NCBI RefSeq assembly: GCF_902686445.1
Contig: NC_062224.1
Location: 53,877,156-53,941,155 of the forward strand
Reading direction: 5' to 3'
DNA from: Sciurus carolinensis
Lineage: Eukaryota > Chordata > Mammalia > Rodentia > Sciuridae
DNA: 64,000 nucleotides
The notes beneath the pieces are model-generated. The model saw only the letters and a program-made list of their open reading frames with translations, did no database searches and was not told the origin of the DNA. Shown piece by piece: positions 22,201 through 33,469 of the stretch (its first letter is position 1; each line of letters starts with the position of its first letter). Position numbers and translations under genes: made by a program.

Positions 22201-23215
22201 AATTAAGCAAATAAAAGGAAACACATCACTAGAAATAATTCATAATCCTAAAACCAGGAAATAATCAATATAAATATTTTGGTCTATATTAATATCCTCT
22301 TTTTGCTTGTTTATATTTCTATCTTTCTCTCTCTCCCTCATGACAATGACAAATGGGGGAGGAGCTCCTTAACCCCCACCCCACACACATATTTGTACAT
22401 GAAAATTTGTGTCCAATATAGTTCTACTCTCATGTCCTCACTGTAGACATAGGAAATGAGTTTGCAATGAAGTTGTGCATAAAGGAAATATTAGCTGTCA
22501 GTATGTGACTGACTTGAAATTTATATTAGGATTAGGTCTTCAAATGTATATACTGTATCCCACTAAAGAAAATGTTATCTGCAATTTTTATATTATTTTA
22601 GAACCTTTACTATTTCAACTGAAATTATTTCAAATTTTACTTCAAGAATTGCTCCTCATGGAATATTTGCAAGCAGAATCTCCAAGGAATTTGAAGATTA
22701 AAGATCCAAGCCACTTCACATGTTTGGTCTCTAGGTGGCAGCAATCACCATCACCCAGCTGTACAACCCACCAGCAGATCAGATGGAAAAAAAATTTTTT
22801 TCTTTGTAAAATTTTGCAGCAGAGAATTTCTAAAGTAGTGGAACTCTGCTCATCATTACATAACAATGTAATTTGTAAATTCATCATTGTAAATTCTTTG
22901 TCCCACTATTTTAGACTCTTCCAGGTCCTTTTAAAACTTTTGAAAATTGGGTAAATACCCCCATAATTCTGCAGTCTATTTGTGCATTCTTCCTTCATCT
23001 TCAGGAATAAGAACATTTTGAAGGGAACTAATCTGAAGCTCTGTAATGTGCAGCATTAATGTTGGATAACATCATACTTTAGAGCACATACTTCACTTTG
23101 TAGCTACTTGTACTACTTTGGCCAGTTTAGATCCTGGCCAAAATAAAAGCTCACTTTATTCTTTTAATTTTGGGAAATGATATTCTCCAAAGATACTATG
23201 CCTCAGAACATTTCA
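22201..23215. other. No gene recognised
   Basis: About 1 kb of AT-rich unassigned DNA. A 159-codon plus-strand frame at 22,475-22,954 has low-complexity content, no motif and no splice or promoter context; it is most likely open by chance. Confidence 0.5.
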
Positions 23216-23345
23216 TATATATAATATATACATATATAGATAGATAGATACACACACATATATGTATATACACAAATATGTATATATAAAAACATGCATT
23301 ATACATATATATTTATATATCATATATGCCATCTATATATAATAT
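23216..23345. repeat. AT-rich (TATA/TACA) low-complexity tract
   Basis: Alternating TATA, ATAC and TAGATAGATAGATA units with CACACA patches over about 130 bp. Confidence 0.85.
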
Positions 23346-23383
23346 ATTCATAGTAAGCAGTATATACAAAATAAAAATGTAAA

Positions 23384-23495
23384 GGGCTGGGGGGTTGTAG
23401 CTCAGTAGTAGTCCCAGCTATTCAGGAGACTGAGGCAGGATTACTTAAGCCTATGAGTTCTAGGACAGCCTGAGCATCATAGTGAGACTCCATTT
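23384..23495 (+). repeat. ID-B1 composite SINE fragment
   Basis: Begins as ID (GGGCTGGGGGGTTGTAGCTC) and switches to a B1 body (GTCCCAGCTATTCAGGAGAC, TGAGGCAGGATTACTTAAG). The ID part is truncated at the join. Confidence 0.75.
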
Positions 23496-23893
23496 TAGTT
23501 GTCTTTTACACTATGTGGCAAATATACCCAACTAGAATGATTTAGAGTAGGAAAAGTTTATTTGGGACTCGTGGTTTCAGAGGTCTTTGTCCACAGACAG
23601 TCAACTCCATTACTCTGGGTCCAAGGTTCCCCCGGCTGAGAACATCTCACTTTCAGGAGGCAGAGAAGGGAAGGAGAAGAGGCCACGGGGAAGATGCACC
23701 CTTCCAGAGGTCACCCACAGAGACCCATGTCCTCCAGTCATGCCCCATCTGCCCATTGCTACCACCCAGTCAATCCATTCAAACTAGGATGGACTGACTA
23801 GGTTACAGCTCTTTATAATCTAATCATTCTACCTCTGAATATTCCTGCATTGCCAGGAGATTTTGGGGAACACCTCACATCCAAACCATAGCC
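23496..23893 (-). mobile_element. MaLR-like solo LTR
   Basis: On the minus strand it opens GCTATGGTTTGGATGTGAGG and ends after a CCAAATAAACTTTTCC poly(A)-signal block. The same layout is seen in the LTR at 38,003-38,428, so both belong to one MaLR-type (ERVL) family. There are no internal retroviral genes. Confidence 0.75.
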
Positions 23894-23928
23894 GACACTA
23901 TCCAAAAAATGAATCCTATTTTGGCATT

Positions 23929-24004
23929 GGGGTTGGAATTGAATGGTAGAGTGCTTGCCTAGGATGTGTGAAGTCCTGAGTTTTATCCCCAGCACCACCA
24001 AAAA
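23929..24004 (+). repeat. ID-like SINE
   Basis: GGGGTTGGAATTGAATGGTAGAGTGCTTGCC...TTTATCCCCAGCACCACC. The ID body is complete with a diverged A box. Confidence 0.85.
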
Positions 24005-24330
24005 GATAAATAATATAATTTAGTTGCTTGTCTGTTACATTGTGGTTTCAAAACCTACCACAATATTGCACAATATTGATGAACATTTTTCAACCATTTT
24101 CTAAAACAAATTATTCTCCCACTTTTATGCATCTGACACTGGAAAAGATGAGGTTTGGGATAAATAGATCCAATCTGAAACTAAGGAGCCATCTCACATA
24201 CTAACTCATCTGGACTTCACAGTCCCAAATACCCTGTGAGTAACATCTAAACTTCTAAAATAGACAGAAAATAACTCAAGAGTCAGCACCGAGTAGGCAA
24301 TTTTTCTTTTATGATCTAGCCTGAAAGTTA

Positions 24331-24333
<3 letters not shown>

Positions 24334-24371
<38 letters not shown>
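24334..24371. repeat. (TG)n microsatellite
   Basis: About 19 uninterrupted TG units. Confidence 0.97.
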
Positions 24372-24373
<2 letters not shown>

Positions 24374-25057
24374 CACTTGCCTGGAAGATAGGAAAAGTGA
24401 ATACTATACTCTGATACACTGGTTCTAAACAGTTAAAGCTGCTCAATAATAATGAAGTTGGAATTATACTGGTAAACCAGGTCCTGGATGCACTTAACTC
24501 AAGTCTCTTTCCTCATCAATGAATGGTGACAATAAAGATAAAAATGTTCAACCCATTAGTAAAAGAACTCTGGATTACTGCTTTCCTATTCAGAGTGATG
24601 GTGTCTCTTCTGCTTGGTTTGTTTATTTATTTGCTTTTTTTTTTTTTTTTTTTATCAGGCAGGTGTTCCATCCCCAGGTCCAGAGTGCTGGTTTGCAAAC
24701 CTCAATCACCATCATCTCAATGGAGACCCTTTCTTACCTATTAAAAGCCCTTCTTGACTTTTCCTTCCTGCAAACCACTGAGTGAATTTATTCCCTGCAG
24801 TGCATTTCCTTGACTGACAAAATGATTAGTTCCCATTTGGCTTTTGTTTTGAGGGCTGTTGTTGCTGGGTTGTTTTGTTGTTGTTATTATTGTTCTTTTT
24901 TGTTGTTCTAACCTCATTGGCTTTTGTTTGACACTTTCTTATTCCTAACAAACACTGTAATGTTCATACATTCTTCTTCTCTATACTTAAAACATTGCTT
25001 TCAATTTTAAGTGCTTTTGGCCTTTCCAACCCTTATTAATGATGCTATTATAAAAAC
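24372..25057. other. No gene recognised; T-run at ~24,638-24,655
   Basis: Unassigned DNA with a T-run of about 19 and TTG-rich patches near 24,860-24,905. The frames of up to 88 codons across the T-run look non-coding. Confidence 0.5.
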
Positions 25058-25130
25058 AGTATGCCTCTACTTCATGTACAAACAGAGAAACAAGATGTAT
25101 CCCATTTGTTTACAATAAAAATGAATTTTT
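25058..25130 (+). mobile_element. Severely 5'-truncated L1 (only ~70 bp of 3'UTR)
   Basis: GTACAAACAGAGAAACAAGA and CCCATTTGTTTACAATAAAAA match the last bases of the young L1 3'UTR (reverse complement of about 1,020-1,085) almost exactly. Nothing else of L1 is present upstream. Confidence 0.85.
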
Positions 25131-25359
25131 AACAAAAAGAACGGACACTGAGAATAAGCTTTGAAAAAACTTATATAGCAATTTGGAAGTAATTTTATGT
25201 TTGTTTCTCATGATTATAAACTTATGGACATTAAAAAAATTAGAATAGAAAAAAATAGCACTTACAATATGTTATCCTCTGTATTTGAGCTCTGTTATAT
25301 ACATTGCCTCATTTCATCATCACTAAAGATCTAGGGTGTCAGTGGAATAAATTACATCT

Positions 25360-25383
25360 GCTTTTTTTTTTTTTTTTTTTTTG
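25360..25383. repeat. T-run
   Basis: About 21 T. It may be the tail of a very short minus-strand retroposed fragment, but the downstream sequence is not recognised. Confidence 0.8.
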
Positions 25384-26250
25384 CCTGGGTGATCCTCCCC
25401 ACCCCTTTGCTTATATTGGGAGAATCCCCCTTTCAGGTGAGTTGTTACAACACTCCTGGTGTTTTCTTCCACTCTAGGAAACAAAAAGGGGTCACTTCCC
25501 TTCCCCCGCTGCCTCCAGGGCATAGCCACTGAGGCCTCTGTATGGCACTTTTCATCTTGCAAAGTGCAAAGACGTACCTATTATAACTGTTTGATTTCTG
25601 GTGACTTAGTCCTCAGATAACTGTAGTGTGTAACTGTGGCAGATGGAATGTTGCATCAGAGGGATGAGTTAGTTGCATTGTTCTAATGCCTACAACTTCC
25701 TTTCACCTAGTCCATCTTCTAAGCTTAGTTCTTCAATTTCACTGTCTATTTTGTAGATTACTGACATCTTCCAATAAGGTCTTTTATATGTAAGTTATCT
25801 GGAACCATTTTCTTTTGTTTTAAGTTGAGGAATCTGACACAGAAAATGAGACTATGTTCTGAGTAGTTAGCAATAGCCAACCCTTTGGGAGAATTAGGGG
25901 GAATCTGAGACTTGTCTGACTGCCTGGAGGCTGAAGGCAGTGAACACCAGGCATGAGACTTTGATGGTTCATGGTGTATTAAGTGACAAAACGACTAATT
26001 ATTTTATACCTATGGTCATCTGAAATAACATGCTTGCTACAGACATGCATTGGGGGATCACACTGAGTTCTCAATAAAACAGGGAGTAATGAGAAAAAGT
26101 CAAAGTTTAGAGTTTGTCTAAATATAATAGACTGGAAAGCTTAAACAAAGGGAATAGTGAGTGCAAATCCTTAAGTTCTTCCTTGAGATAGATAAAAATC
26201 TGTCAATTTTCGATCATTGTCCTAATAGCATTAATTTCTGGTAACCCAAA
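25384..26250. other. No gene recognised
   Basis: About 870 bp without recognisable repeat or coding signal. Confidence 0.5.
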
Positions 26251-26599
26251 TGCTATAGTTTAAAGTGTCTCTTAAAGCCCCATATGTTAAAAACTTGGTC
26301 TCCAGGCTATGGTGCTTTGGGGAGGTGGTGGAATCTTTAAGATATAGGGTCTAATGGAGGAAATTTCAGTCACTGGAGATATGCCCCTGAAGGTCCCTTC
26401 CTATTTCTCTCTTCTGCTTCCTGAATACTATGAGGCAAATAGGTTTATTTCATCATGTAATTACTGAGACACTATAGACCCAGAACAAGAAGTCCACACA
26501 ACCATGAGCTAAGTAAGGTCTCTGACACCATGAACCAAAATAAACATTAAGTTGATTATCTCTGATATTTTGTCATAGTAAAAGAAAGCAGATTGACAG
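26251..26599 (+). mobile_element. MaLR-like solo LTR
   Basis: Starts TGCTATAGTTTAAAGTGTCT and has GGTGCTTTGGGGAGGTGGTGG, a central TTCTGCTTCCTG block and an AACCAAAATAAACATTAAG poly(A)-signal block near the 3' end. This layout is that of MaLR LTRs. It is diverged, and no target duplication is evident. Confidence 0.7.
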
Positions 26600-27124
26600 A
26601 GTAGTCAAAAACTAAACTCATATTTATTATAGCAGATTCTTAAGTATATAAATTGAACTTATAGGTCCTCTTTGTGCTTTGGACAAGTTACTCACAATAG
26701 AGATGAGGTCTGCATACCTGCCCTTTATGCTGTCAGAGACATGATCTTTATTATCCTGGAAATTAAGAAATCTCTCTGGAGGGGAGACATGTCTCTCTAG
26801 TTTTCCTATTAAGGAATAAAAATAAATTCATTCAGGAAAACGTCACTGTATCTTTCCAGGGCTTCCTATTTACAAAAGACATTCCAGGAAAGATAGAACT
26901 GGTGGTCAATATTTAGATATCTAGAAACTTGTATAAGAGATTCATAGAGAATTATCTCTAAAGAATTTACAGTACTGAAGTCCTACATTTAAAAAGAAAG
27001 GAAAGAAATACAAAAAGATTGCAAATCAATCACCTCAATTTCCACGTAAGAATAGAAGAGTATTCTCATTGTTTACAGAACAGGCTAGGATCTTTGAAGA
27101 TTTCCACTACAAACTTAACAATCC
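26600..27124. other. No gene recognised
   Basis: About 520 bp of unassigned DNA upstream of the CHCHD2 retrocopy. Confidence 0.5.
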
Positions 27125-27775
27125 TGGGAAGAAGAGGAAGTGACAGTTCTTTTAATGGCCTCTGCAGCAAGCGGTGCCCCTCATATGAGAGCTGAGCCCA
27201 GGCCAGCACATCTACAGTGGGCTCCCCAGTGTTTCATCCCACAGTCAGTTATGTGGCTCAGGTGGCATTTCCTAAAGCTGGCATGGCTATGGGCTCTGCT
27301 CTCTGGTACACACTAGGTCATGCCATCACTGGAAGCTTCTGTGGAAGAAGTGATGCTGAGCCCTCAAGCCCTGATGTCACTTACCAGGATCCTTAGGGAG
27401 CCCAGTCACTGCAGCAGCAATTTGGTGGCTCTTGCTTTTATAAAAGTTTTTGGAGTGTGCCCCAAATTCGGTGAATCAGGGACGCAGAAACAGTTCAGAC
27501 TTGCAAATGAATTAGTCTAATCAAGGACTTTAAATTGAAGAAATGAAAATCAGCTCTCATGACCAAGTTACTTTAGCATAACAACTTAATTGATAGTGAA
27601 AGCATAACATGTAAAGCCATCAGTTAAACCTCTTCCATGGAAGAAGGTCTTCTGACTGTACAGAAACTCACTGAAATGGTATAGAATTCAGGGTGATCAA
27701 ATTGATGTGGTCTCCTTATATCATTTATTGCAATGCTATTTTTGTGAGCTAATTAGAATGAAGTAATTTTCTTCC
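27125..27775 (+). pseudogene. CHCHD2: CHCHD2 processed pseudogene
   Basis: The intronless plus-strand sequence matches CHCHD2, a twin CX9C mitochondrial/nuclear protein, from near its start through the 3'UTR. Recognisable blocks are GAPHMRAEPRPA (about 27,170-27,210), TLGHAITGSFCG with the preceding glycine/alanine-rich segment (about 27,285-27,345), DVTYQDP (about 27,372-27,392) and the C-terminal FRLANELV ending in TAA at 27,518-27,520. The 3'UTR match runs on (AAATCAGCTCTCATGACC, GCCATCAGTTAAACCTCT) to the end of the transcript (TAGAATGAAGTAATTTTCTTC). A stop follows DVTYQDP, frames shift several times, and the cysteine-rich CHCH segment is largely lost, so no functional protein is possible. 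It is old: no clear poly(A) tail or target duplication remains. Confidence 0.88.
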
Positions 27776-28100
27776 AGAAACTAAAACTAGAAAAAGAAGA
27801 ACAAAATGTAAAGTAGGCAGAAAAAAGACAATAGTAAATATCAGAGAAGAAGGCAATCAAATTGAAAACAAAGAAACAACAGAAGAAAATTAACAAAGCA
27901 AAACCCTTGTTTTTTAAGAATATCAATCTTCAGTCAAAGTGATCAGGAGAGACAAAGCAAGAATTGCCAATATCAAGCATGAGAAATATGACATCTCTAC
28001 AGATTCTGCAGATATTAAGAATAAAATTAAAGAAAATTATAACAATTTTATGCTAGTAAATTACACAATTTAGAGGAAATAGACAAATTTTTTAAAAGAT
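27776..28100 (+). mobile_element. Old L1 ORF2 fragment
   Basis: Across frames the plus strand keeps the L1 ORF2 layout between the endonuclease and reverse-transcriptase domains (GACAAAGCAAGAATTGCC, GACATCTCTACAGATTC, AGAATAAAATTAAAGAAAAT). It begins directly where the CHCHD2 retrocopy ends. Confidence 0.65.
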
Positions 28101-28123
28101 ACTTTGGCGAAAATAAGTTGAGT

Positions 28124-28252
28124 AGCTAGGAGCAGTAGTGTACACCTATAATCCCAGTTACATGGAATGCTCAAACAGAATTACTTGAGTCCAGGAGTTG
28201 GAGGCCAGACTGAATGATATAGTAAGATCTTGTCTCAAAAAAAAAAAATAAA
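28124..28252 (+). repeat. B1-type SINE
   Basis: TACACCTATAATCCCAGTTAC...TTACTTGAGTCCAGGAGTTGG...CTTGTCTCAAAAAAAAAAAA: a 7SL-derived monomer with an A tail. Confidence 0.85.
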
Positions 28253-28625
28253 TAGAAAATTAAAAAATAAACTTAGGCACACTAAAATTTGGGAGAAATT
28301 ATTTAAGCAGAGAACAATTCATGAATCAAGCAGCACCAATTAACAAGCAATTTAGGCTCAGTAAATAGGTCACCAGGGATAAATTTTTATGGATCAAGTC
28401 AAAGAAAATATTTGACGGATTAAACTGGAAAGTCTGTAGTTAGATGTTAGTTGGTTTCTGAGTTGGATTTAGAGTTTAGTAAAGTCTTTCATTAAAGATT
28501 AGTTGGTGGTTTCTAATTGGATAAGTTTAAGTTTCATTTTGTCATTTACATTGGGTTAGGTTTAGGTGTCAGTGGCTTAAGTAGGAACCCAGGACACTGA
28601 AACTGTCTCACCCTAATGACCTCCC
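28253..28625. other. No gene recognised
   Basis: About 370 bp of unassigned DNA between SINEs. Confidence 0.5.
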
Positions 28626-28775
28626 ATCATTTGTTTGTTTGGTACCAGAGATTGAATCCCAGGACACAACCACTGAGCCACATACCCGGCTCCTTTTTCA
28701 TATTTTGTTTTGAGATGGAACATCATTAAGTTGCAGAGGGCCTTGCTAAATTGCTGAGGCTGGCTTGAGGAAGCA
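28626..28775 (-). repeat. B1-ID composite SINE (partial)
   Basis: An ID-like left part (GGTACCAGAGATTGAATCCC, CCACTGAGCCACATACCC) is followed by the 3' half of a B1 on the minus strand (TTTTGAGATGGAACATC...AATTGCTGAGGCTGGC). The B1 5' half is missing where the LTR fragment begins. Confidence 0.75.
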
Positions 28776-29020
28776 GGTTACTGGGAGCATACCCTTGGAG
28801 ATTATATTATCCCTACTCAAGTTCTCTCTGCTTCCTGGCTGTAAAGAACTGTGTGTCTTTCCTCCATCATGCCCTTCCACCATGATGCTCTGACTCACCT
28901 TGGGTTCAGAGCTATGAAGTCAGTCAACCATGGAACCATGAGCCAAAATAAATTCTTCCTTCTGTAAGTTGTTCTTGTGAGGTCTGTGGGTCACAGTGAT
29001 GAAGAGATGACTAACACACC
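28770..29020 (+). mobile_element. MaLR-like LTR, 5'-truncated
   Basis: Contains TCTCTCTGCTTCCTGGCTG, CCATCATGCCCTTCCACCATG and a GAGCCAAAATAAATTCTTCC block, as in the 3' two-thirds of the other MaLR LTRs here. The 5' part is absent. Confidence 0.7.
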
Positions 29021-29051
29021 CTCGTTTTTACTTTATGTTTAAATAATAGAT

Positions 29052-29183
29052 CCAAGTTGGGTGAGATAGCACATGCCTATAATTTTAGTTACTTGGGAGA
29101 TTCAGACTGGAGGATCACTTGAACTCATAAGTTGGACACCAGCCTGGGCAATAGAACATGATCCCATAAATAAATAAATAAGT
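29052..29183 (+). repeat. B1-type SINE
   Basis: GTGAGATAGCACATGCCTATA...CACTTGAACTCATAAGTTGG...CAGCCTGGGCAATAGAACATG with an (AAAT)n tail. Confidence 0.85.
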
Positions 29184-29199
29184 CCATGCTCAGGGATGA

Positions 29200-29378
29200 A
29201 GCATATTAAAAAGTTACGTAGGAGATTGAGACAGAAGGATCACAAATTTGAGACCAGCCTGGGCAACTGAGACCCTTTCTCCAAATAAAATTTAAAAAGG
29301 GACTAGGAGTATAGCTTAGTGACAGAGGACTTGTCTAGCTTGTGCTGGTATTGTTTTTAATCCCCAGTGCTGAAAAAA
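29200..29378 (+). repeat. B1-ID composite SINE
   Basis: B1 3' part (GAGACAGAAGGATCACAAAT, GAGACCAGCCTGGGC) followed after an A-rich link by an ID unit (GGGACTAGGAGTATAGCTTAG ... TAATCCCCAGTGCTG) and an A tail. Confidence 0.85.
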
Positions 29379-29385
29379 AGAAGGG

Positions 29386-29475
29386 TGTCATTTACCTGGG
29401 ATATATCTCAGCAATAGAGTACATGCCTAGCACTTGAGATGCCCTGGGTTCAATTCCTATCAGAGTAAAAAAAGA
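29386..29475 (+). repeat. ID-like SINE
   Basis: CTGGGATATATCTCAGCAAT...GCCTAGCACTTGAGATGCCC...GGGTTCAATTCC, with a purine-rich tail. Confidence 0.8.
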
Positions 29476-29507
29476 AGAAGTAAAAAAGGAGAAATTCCTA
29501 TTGATTT

Positions 29508-29636
29508 TTTGACCTGGTAGCACACAACTGTAATCCCAACTCTTGGGAGGCTGAAGCAGGAAGATCCCTTGAGTCCAGAAGTTCCAGACCAGCCTGAGTA
29601 ACATAGCAAGACTTAAAGAGAAAAAAAAAAGGAAAA
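29508..29636 (+). repeat. B1-type SINE
   Basis: GCACACAACTGTAATCCC...GGGAGGCTGAAGCAGGAAG...GACCAGCCTGAGTAACATAGC with an A tail. The B1 body is complete. Confidence 0.87.
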
Positions 29637-30038
29637 GAAAAGATGTTCATTGTAATCTGTAGTATAAATTGAATGATGTGCCATAATTTGAAATCCCACT
29701 GAATTGGAAAAGTGAATTTCTATACCCAAGCTAAACCAAGTTTTAGTACAGAAATAATAGATTAATAGGAAATAGTATTTACAAGTCTGGAGCTCTAACT
29801 CTGTTAGAAGATATCTTTTTTTTAATTTCCTTGTGGTGTGGGATTAAACCTAGAGCTCCTGCATGCTATTAAGAGGACTTTGAGAGGCAAAAAATAAAAT
29901 AAAATAAAATAAAATAGAATTTCCAGAAAAATCATTTTCTAGTGTCTCTTAAAATTATCTCAGATCAGAGACCATTGAGCAGCCTCAATATCAATACTGT
30001 ACTTAGTAAACTAGAATATTCTGATTTAAAAACCATGT
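29637..30038. other. No gene recognised; (AAAAT)n at ~29,892-29,917
   Basis: About 400 bp. Near 29,825-29,880 there is a weak minus-strand ID-like patch (GATTAAACCTAGAGC), too diverged to call. Confidence 0.5.
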
Positions 30039-30165
30039 ATAATCTGGGTACAGTGGAGTATGCTTGTGATCTCATCTACTCCAGAGGTTGAGGCAAGAGG
30101 ATCACTTGAGCCAGATGTTCAAGGCCAGCCTGGACAACAAAGCAGGACCCCATCTTAATACAAGC
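30039..30165 (+). repeat. B1-type SINE
   Basis: CTGGGTACAGTGGAGTATGC...GAGGTTGAGGCAAGAGGATC...AAGGCCAGCCTGGACAAC. The A tail is poor. Confidence 0.83.
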
Positions 30166-31187
30166 AAACTATGTGAAGACAAAACCTTTATTGTGATTAT
30201 TAGGACATGGAACTACCTAGAATCAAATAGAAAAACTTTTAGTTTTTGAAAGAACTGTATTGTGACAAAAACATGAGGCCTATCTAGATTTTGCATGTGA
30301 CTGTTCAACTCCTAAGGCAATCCTGGGTTTCAGAACTTAAACCAAGTAGTTTTCATGCACCAGAAATAACCTCCTACTAGTGTGTGCCTGTGAGGTCATG
30401 GATGACCCTGGGAAATAAGCATTCTCCTAAAGATCTGAAATAAACACTGACACATTAGATTGTCCAATTGGGGAATTTAATACACTGCAAAGGGTATGTA
30501 CTGTTGGACAGGACTGCGACAGATCATGAAGCAAAAGGGGAACTCACCAGAGGCACAAGTTTAAGTGACAGGAGTAAAACACTCAATAATTAAGATAAAT
30601 AGGAGAGAAAATGAAAGATTAGAAGATAGGTGTGTTTCCCAGCAGTTGCCTTGATCGAGATTTAAAAAGCAAGAAGTTCACTCCTTGGTGAGGTGGATAA
30701 CTAAGGGAACTCACTGAAATTCAATACTGGACAGTAGAAGAAATCAAAGAGACACAGAAAGTCAGAAACTCCGAACATAATATAAAAAATAATATAGATG
30801 GGCACAGTAGTCATGGGTGCTAAGAGGAGAGAAACACAGACAAGAGAGAGTAAAGTGTGGTGAAAAAAGTTAACTTGGGGAACTTGTGAAATAGATAGGT
30901 AGACTGATTTTTGTGGACACAGCATTAGTGGGGAAAGTGGTTGAGTGAAAAGCAACAAAAATCACTCTGCCTGTGGATGAATAGTTTAGTAGGAACTACA
31001 TCCCTGGAACAGGAACCATTTATTAGTGCTGTGTGGCCATGAGCGGGGGCAGAAGATTAGGAACTCATAATGGAAGTTGCCACCATGATCCAGCAGCCAC
31101 CTATTATGGCCCCAGAGTGTGCCTGGACCAGTGTGACTGAAACAGGCACAAAGAAAATTGTGAACAGGTCATCCAGGCTTCAGTCAT

Positions 31188-31238
<51 letters not shown>

Positions 31239-32355
31239 CTTGTTGCTGGTATCCCATAAGATCTATTGGGAAGACAGGAGCATCTTCACTCCAGGTCTGA
31301 TCCTGGGTAATTCACATTCATAGCAGTGAATGCAAAACTTGTGGAGGTTTAGACTTTGCAACCTAAAAGTGGAATGTACAGGAGGCCCCTGAGGCCAAGG
31401 CATGGGGCAGAGATCAGCTCCTTCCCAGCAACAGGGAGAATGGATCAAATCTCCAATAATCACCAGAGCTCCAAATTTCAGCCAAGACTAGATCCCAACT
31501 ACTACAACTTACAATTTAGAGTTCTACACCATCCCTGCTACAGGAATACACAATGTATCAGCACTCCCCAATCTATACCATGCTATCGTGGGAGATAAGA
31601 AACTGAGAACTACTTCAATCAGATTTGGCTCCTAGCCACAATTGGCAGCTCGGTGAGAATACAAAGATGTTGAACTTAAATATCCCCAGCTCTTGCTTGA
31701 CACAAGAGTTGCAGAGCCCAAAAATAAACACAAAGAATGAAAATTCATCATTGCCAAACAAATAGAGGATTGTTTCACCTCAGCAGAAACAATCCTTTAT
31801 TTCTCATCGAAAATTTTTCCTTTTTTTTATATTCCCCGTGTTTTAACTTTTTTATTTTAATTTTTAATTTTTTTCAAATTTAATTTTATTTATGGAAAAA
31901 AGTTTTTTTCCATTCTGTATGATTGTGTGCATGTGTGTTGAGGGGTGTTCTTACTATACAAATATATATATATATATAATATGCATGTATATTTCTTACC
32001 ATTTTACCTTCTTTTTAAGTGCTTTTATCTTCACCCATAATTATTTAGAGTTGACTTAGGTGGGATAAAATAATATGTAGGTTTAAGTTATAATGATCTT
32101 ATATTTGTTGTTTGTTAATACCTTGATTTTTGTTCCTCTTATTGCTTCTTCACTCTTTCCTCACTAACAGACAAATTTTCTTTTTCCCTCTAGCCCTCTT
32201 TAGCATTTCATTACTTTTAGTTAGTTTTACTCTTTCTTATTTATAACCATCATCTGCTACCTATCTCCTATCTCTCCTCTGCTCACTTTTAAATATTTCA
32301 AACATTCTCTTTCCTCCATACCCTGTTTTCTCTTCACTTAAGAAACTGCAATTCC
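30166..32355. other. Unassigned DNA with (GA)n at ~31,193-31,236
   Basis: About 2.2 kb between a SINE cluster and an ID element. It includes an uninterrupted (GA)n of about 20 units and, at 31,800-32,000, a T-rich stretch with (TA)n that resembles L1 5' leader sequence. I recognise no gene. Part of it may be the diverged 5'UTR of the L1 that follows. Confidence 0.45.
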
Positions 32356-32358
32356 TCG

Positions 32359-32456
32359 GAGCTGGGGTTGTGACTCAGTGGTAGAGTGCTTACCTTGAGC
32401 ATGTGAGGCACTGTGCTTGATTCTCAGCACCCCATAAAAATAAATAAATAAAATAA
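32359..32456 (+). repeat. ID-like SINE
   Basis: GAGCTGGGGTTGTGACTCAG, TGGTAGAGTGCTTACC, TGATTCTCAGCACC and an (AAAT)n tail. Confidence 0.87.
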
Positions 32457-33427
32457 GGTATTGTGTCCTTCTACAACTAAAAATGTTTTTTAAATAAGGA
32501 AACTGTAATTCTACCATCAGAATTGTATAGTTTGTGTAATCACTACCTCATTCATGTTGCGATTATTAATACAATGGATGAAATAGTAGACACCTGTTGT
32601 TTAATGCCTGATCTAGTTCCTGGCTGTTTATTGTTGGTGCTAGTGTTAAACGATGACTCACTGTCCTTACACAGATGATAATTAGTGTGTAAATGTCAAA
32701 GTAGACCCTGGACATTTATCTTAAGGCTGTATACTCCTTGCTAACATTATTGCTATTCCTGGCTCCCCACTTTTACTGGCTGGAAAATGATTGGGACACC
32801 TCAAGATCAGAGAGTAGAGATCCTGCCGCTGAGCAAAATTCACAACTCAGTCAAGCAACAGCAAATCTCTCTCCAAACATGATCTAGCCCCAGTCAAGTC
32901 TCAACAATACTTCAACACATAAAATAGGGGACACGAAAACCTCAAAACAACAACCAGACCCCAAATAAGAATAACCAGAAAGGGTCCTCAGGACCCATGC
33001 TTGAAATTCTACTCATATATCAAAAACAGAGAGAAGTCCCAGAACAAAGATGATATCTGCACCTAAAGGACAAGGGGACTCCATCTCAACTAATGCACAA
33101 GTTTAAGACCTCTGAAAACATAAGGAAACAGGCAAACAAATCTCCCTCCAAAATGTATAATTCCCAAACAAAAGATAGAAATGTATAGAAGCGGATAAAA
33201 TTCCAGAGAATGACTATAAAAATCCTATTATTAAAATGTTCAGTGAACCAAAAGAAGATCTAAGAAATGAATTAAGAGAGAAAATACAGGAGATGAAATA
33301 TCCTTTCATTTAAGAAATAGAAATATTGAAAAGAAACCAATCAGAACTCCTGGAAATGAATAACAAAATAAATCAAATTATAAATTCAATGAAAACCATC
33401 ACCAACAGATTAGATTGCTTTAAAAAT

Positions 33428-33469
33428 AGAACTTTGGGCCTTGAAGTTAGAACTTTGGGCCTTGAAAAC
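33428..33469 (+). repeat. 21-bp tandem duplication in L1 ORF1 coiled coil
   Basis: AGAACTTTGGGCCTTGAA is repeated at an exact 21-bp period (33,428 and 33,449), encoding RTLGLE-V then RTLGLE-N. Seven residues equal one coiled-coil heptad, so the frame and heptad phase are kept. Confidence 0.9.

Noticed and set aside
22475..22954. 159-codon open frame on the plus strand
   Set aside because: Leucine- and phenylalanine-rich translation of AT-rich DNA without motifs; most likely chance.
31070..31300. 76-codon frame spanning the GA microsatellite
   Set aside because: Its arginine/glutamate repeat is only the translated (GA)n; the flanks have no motif.
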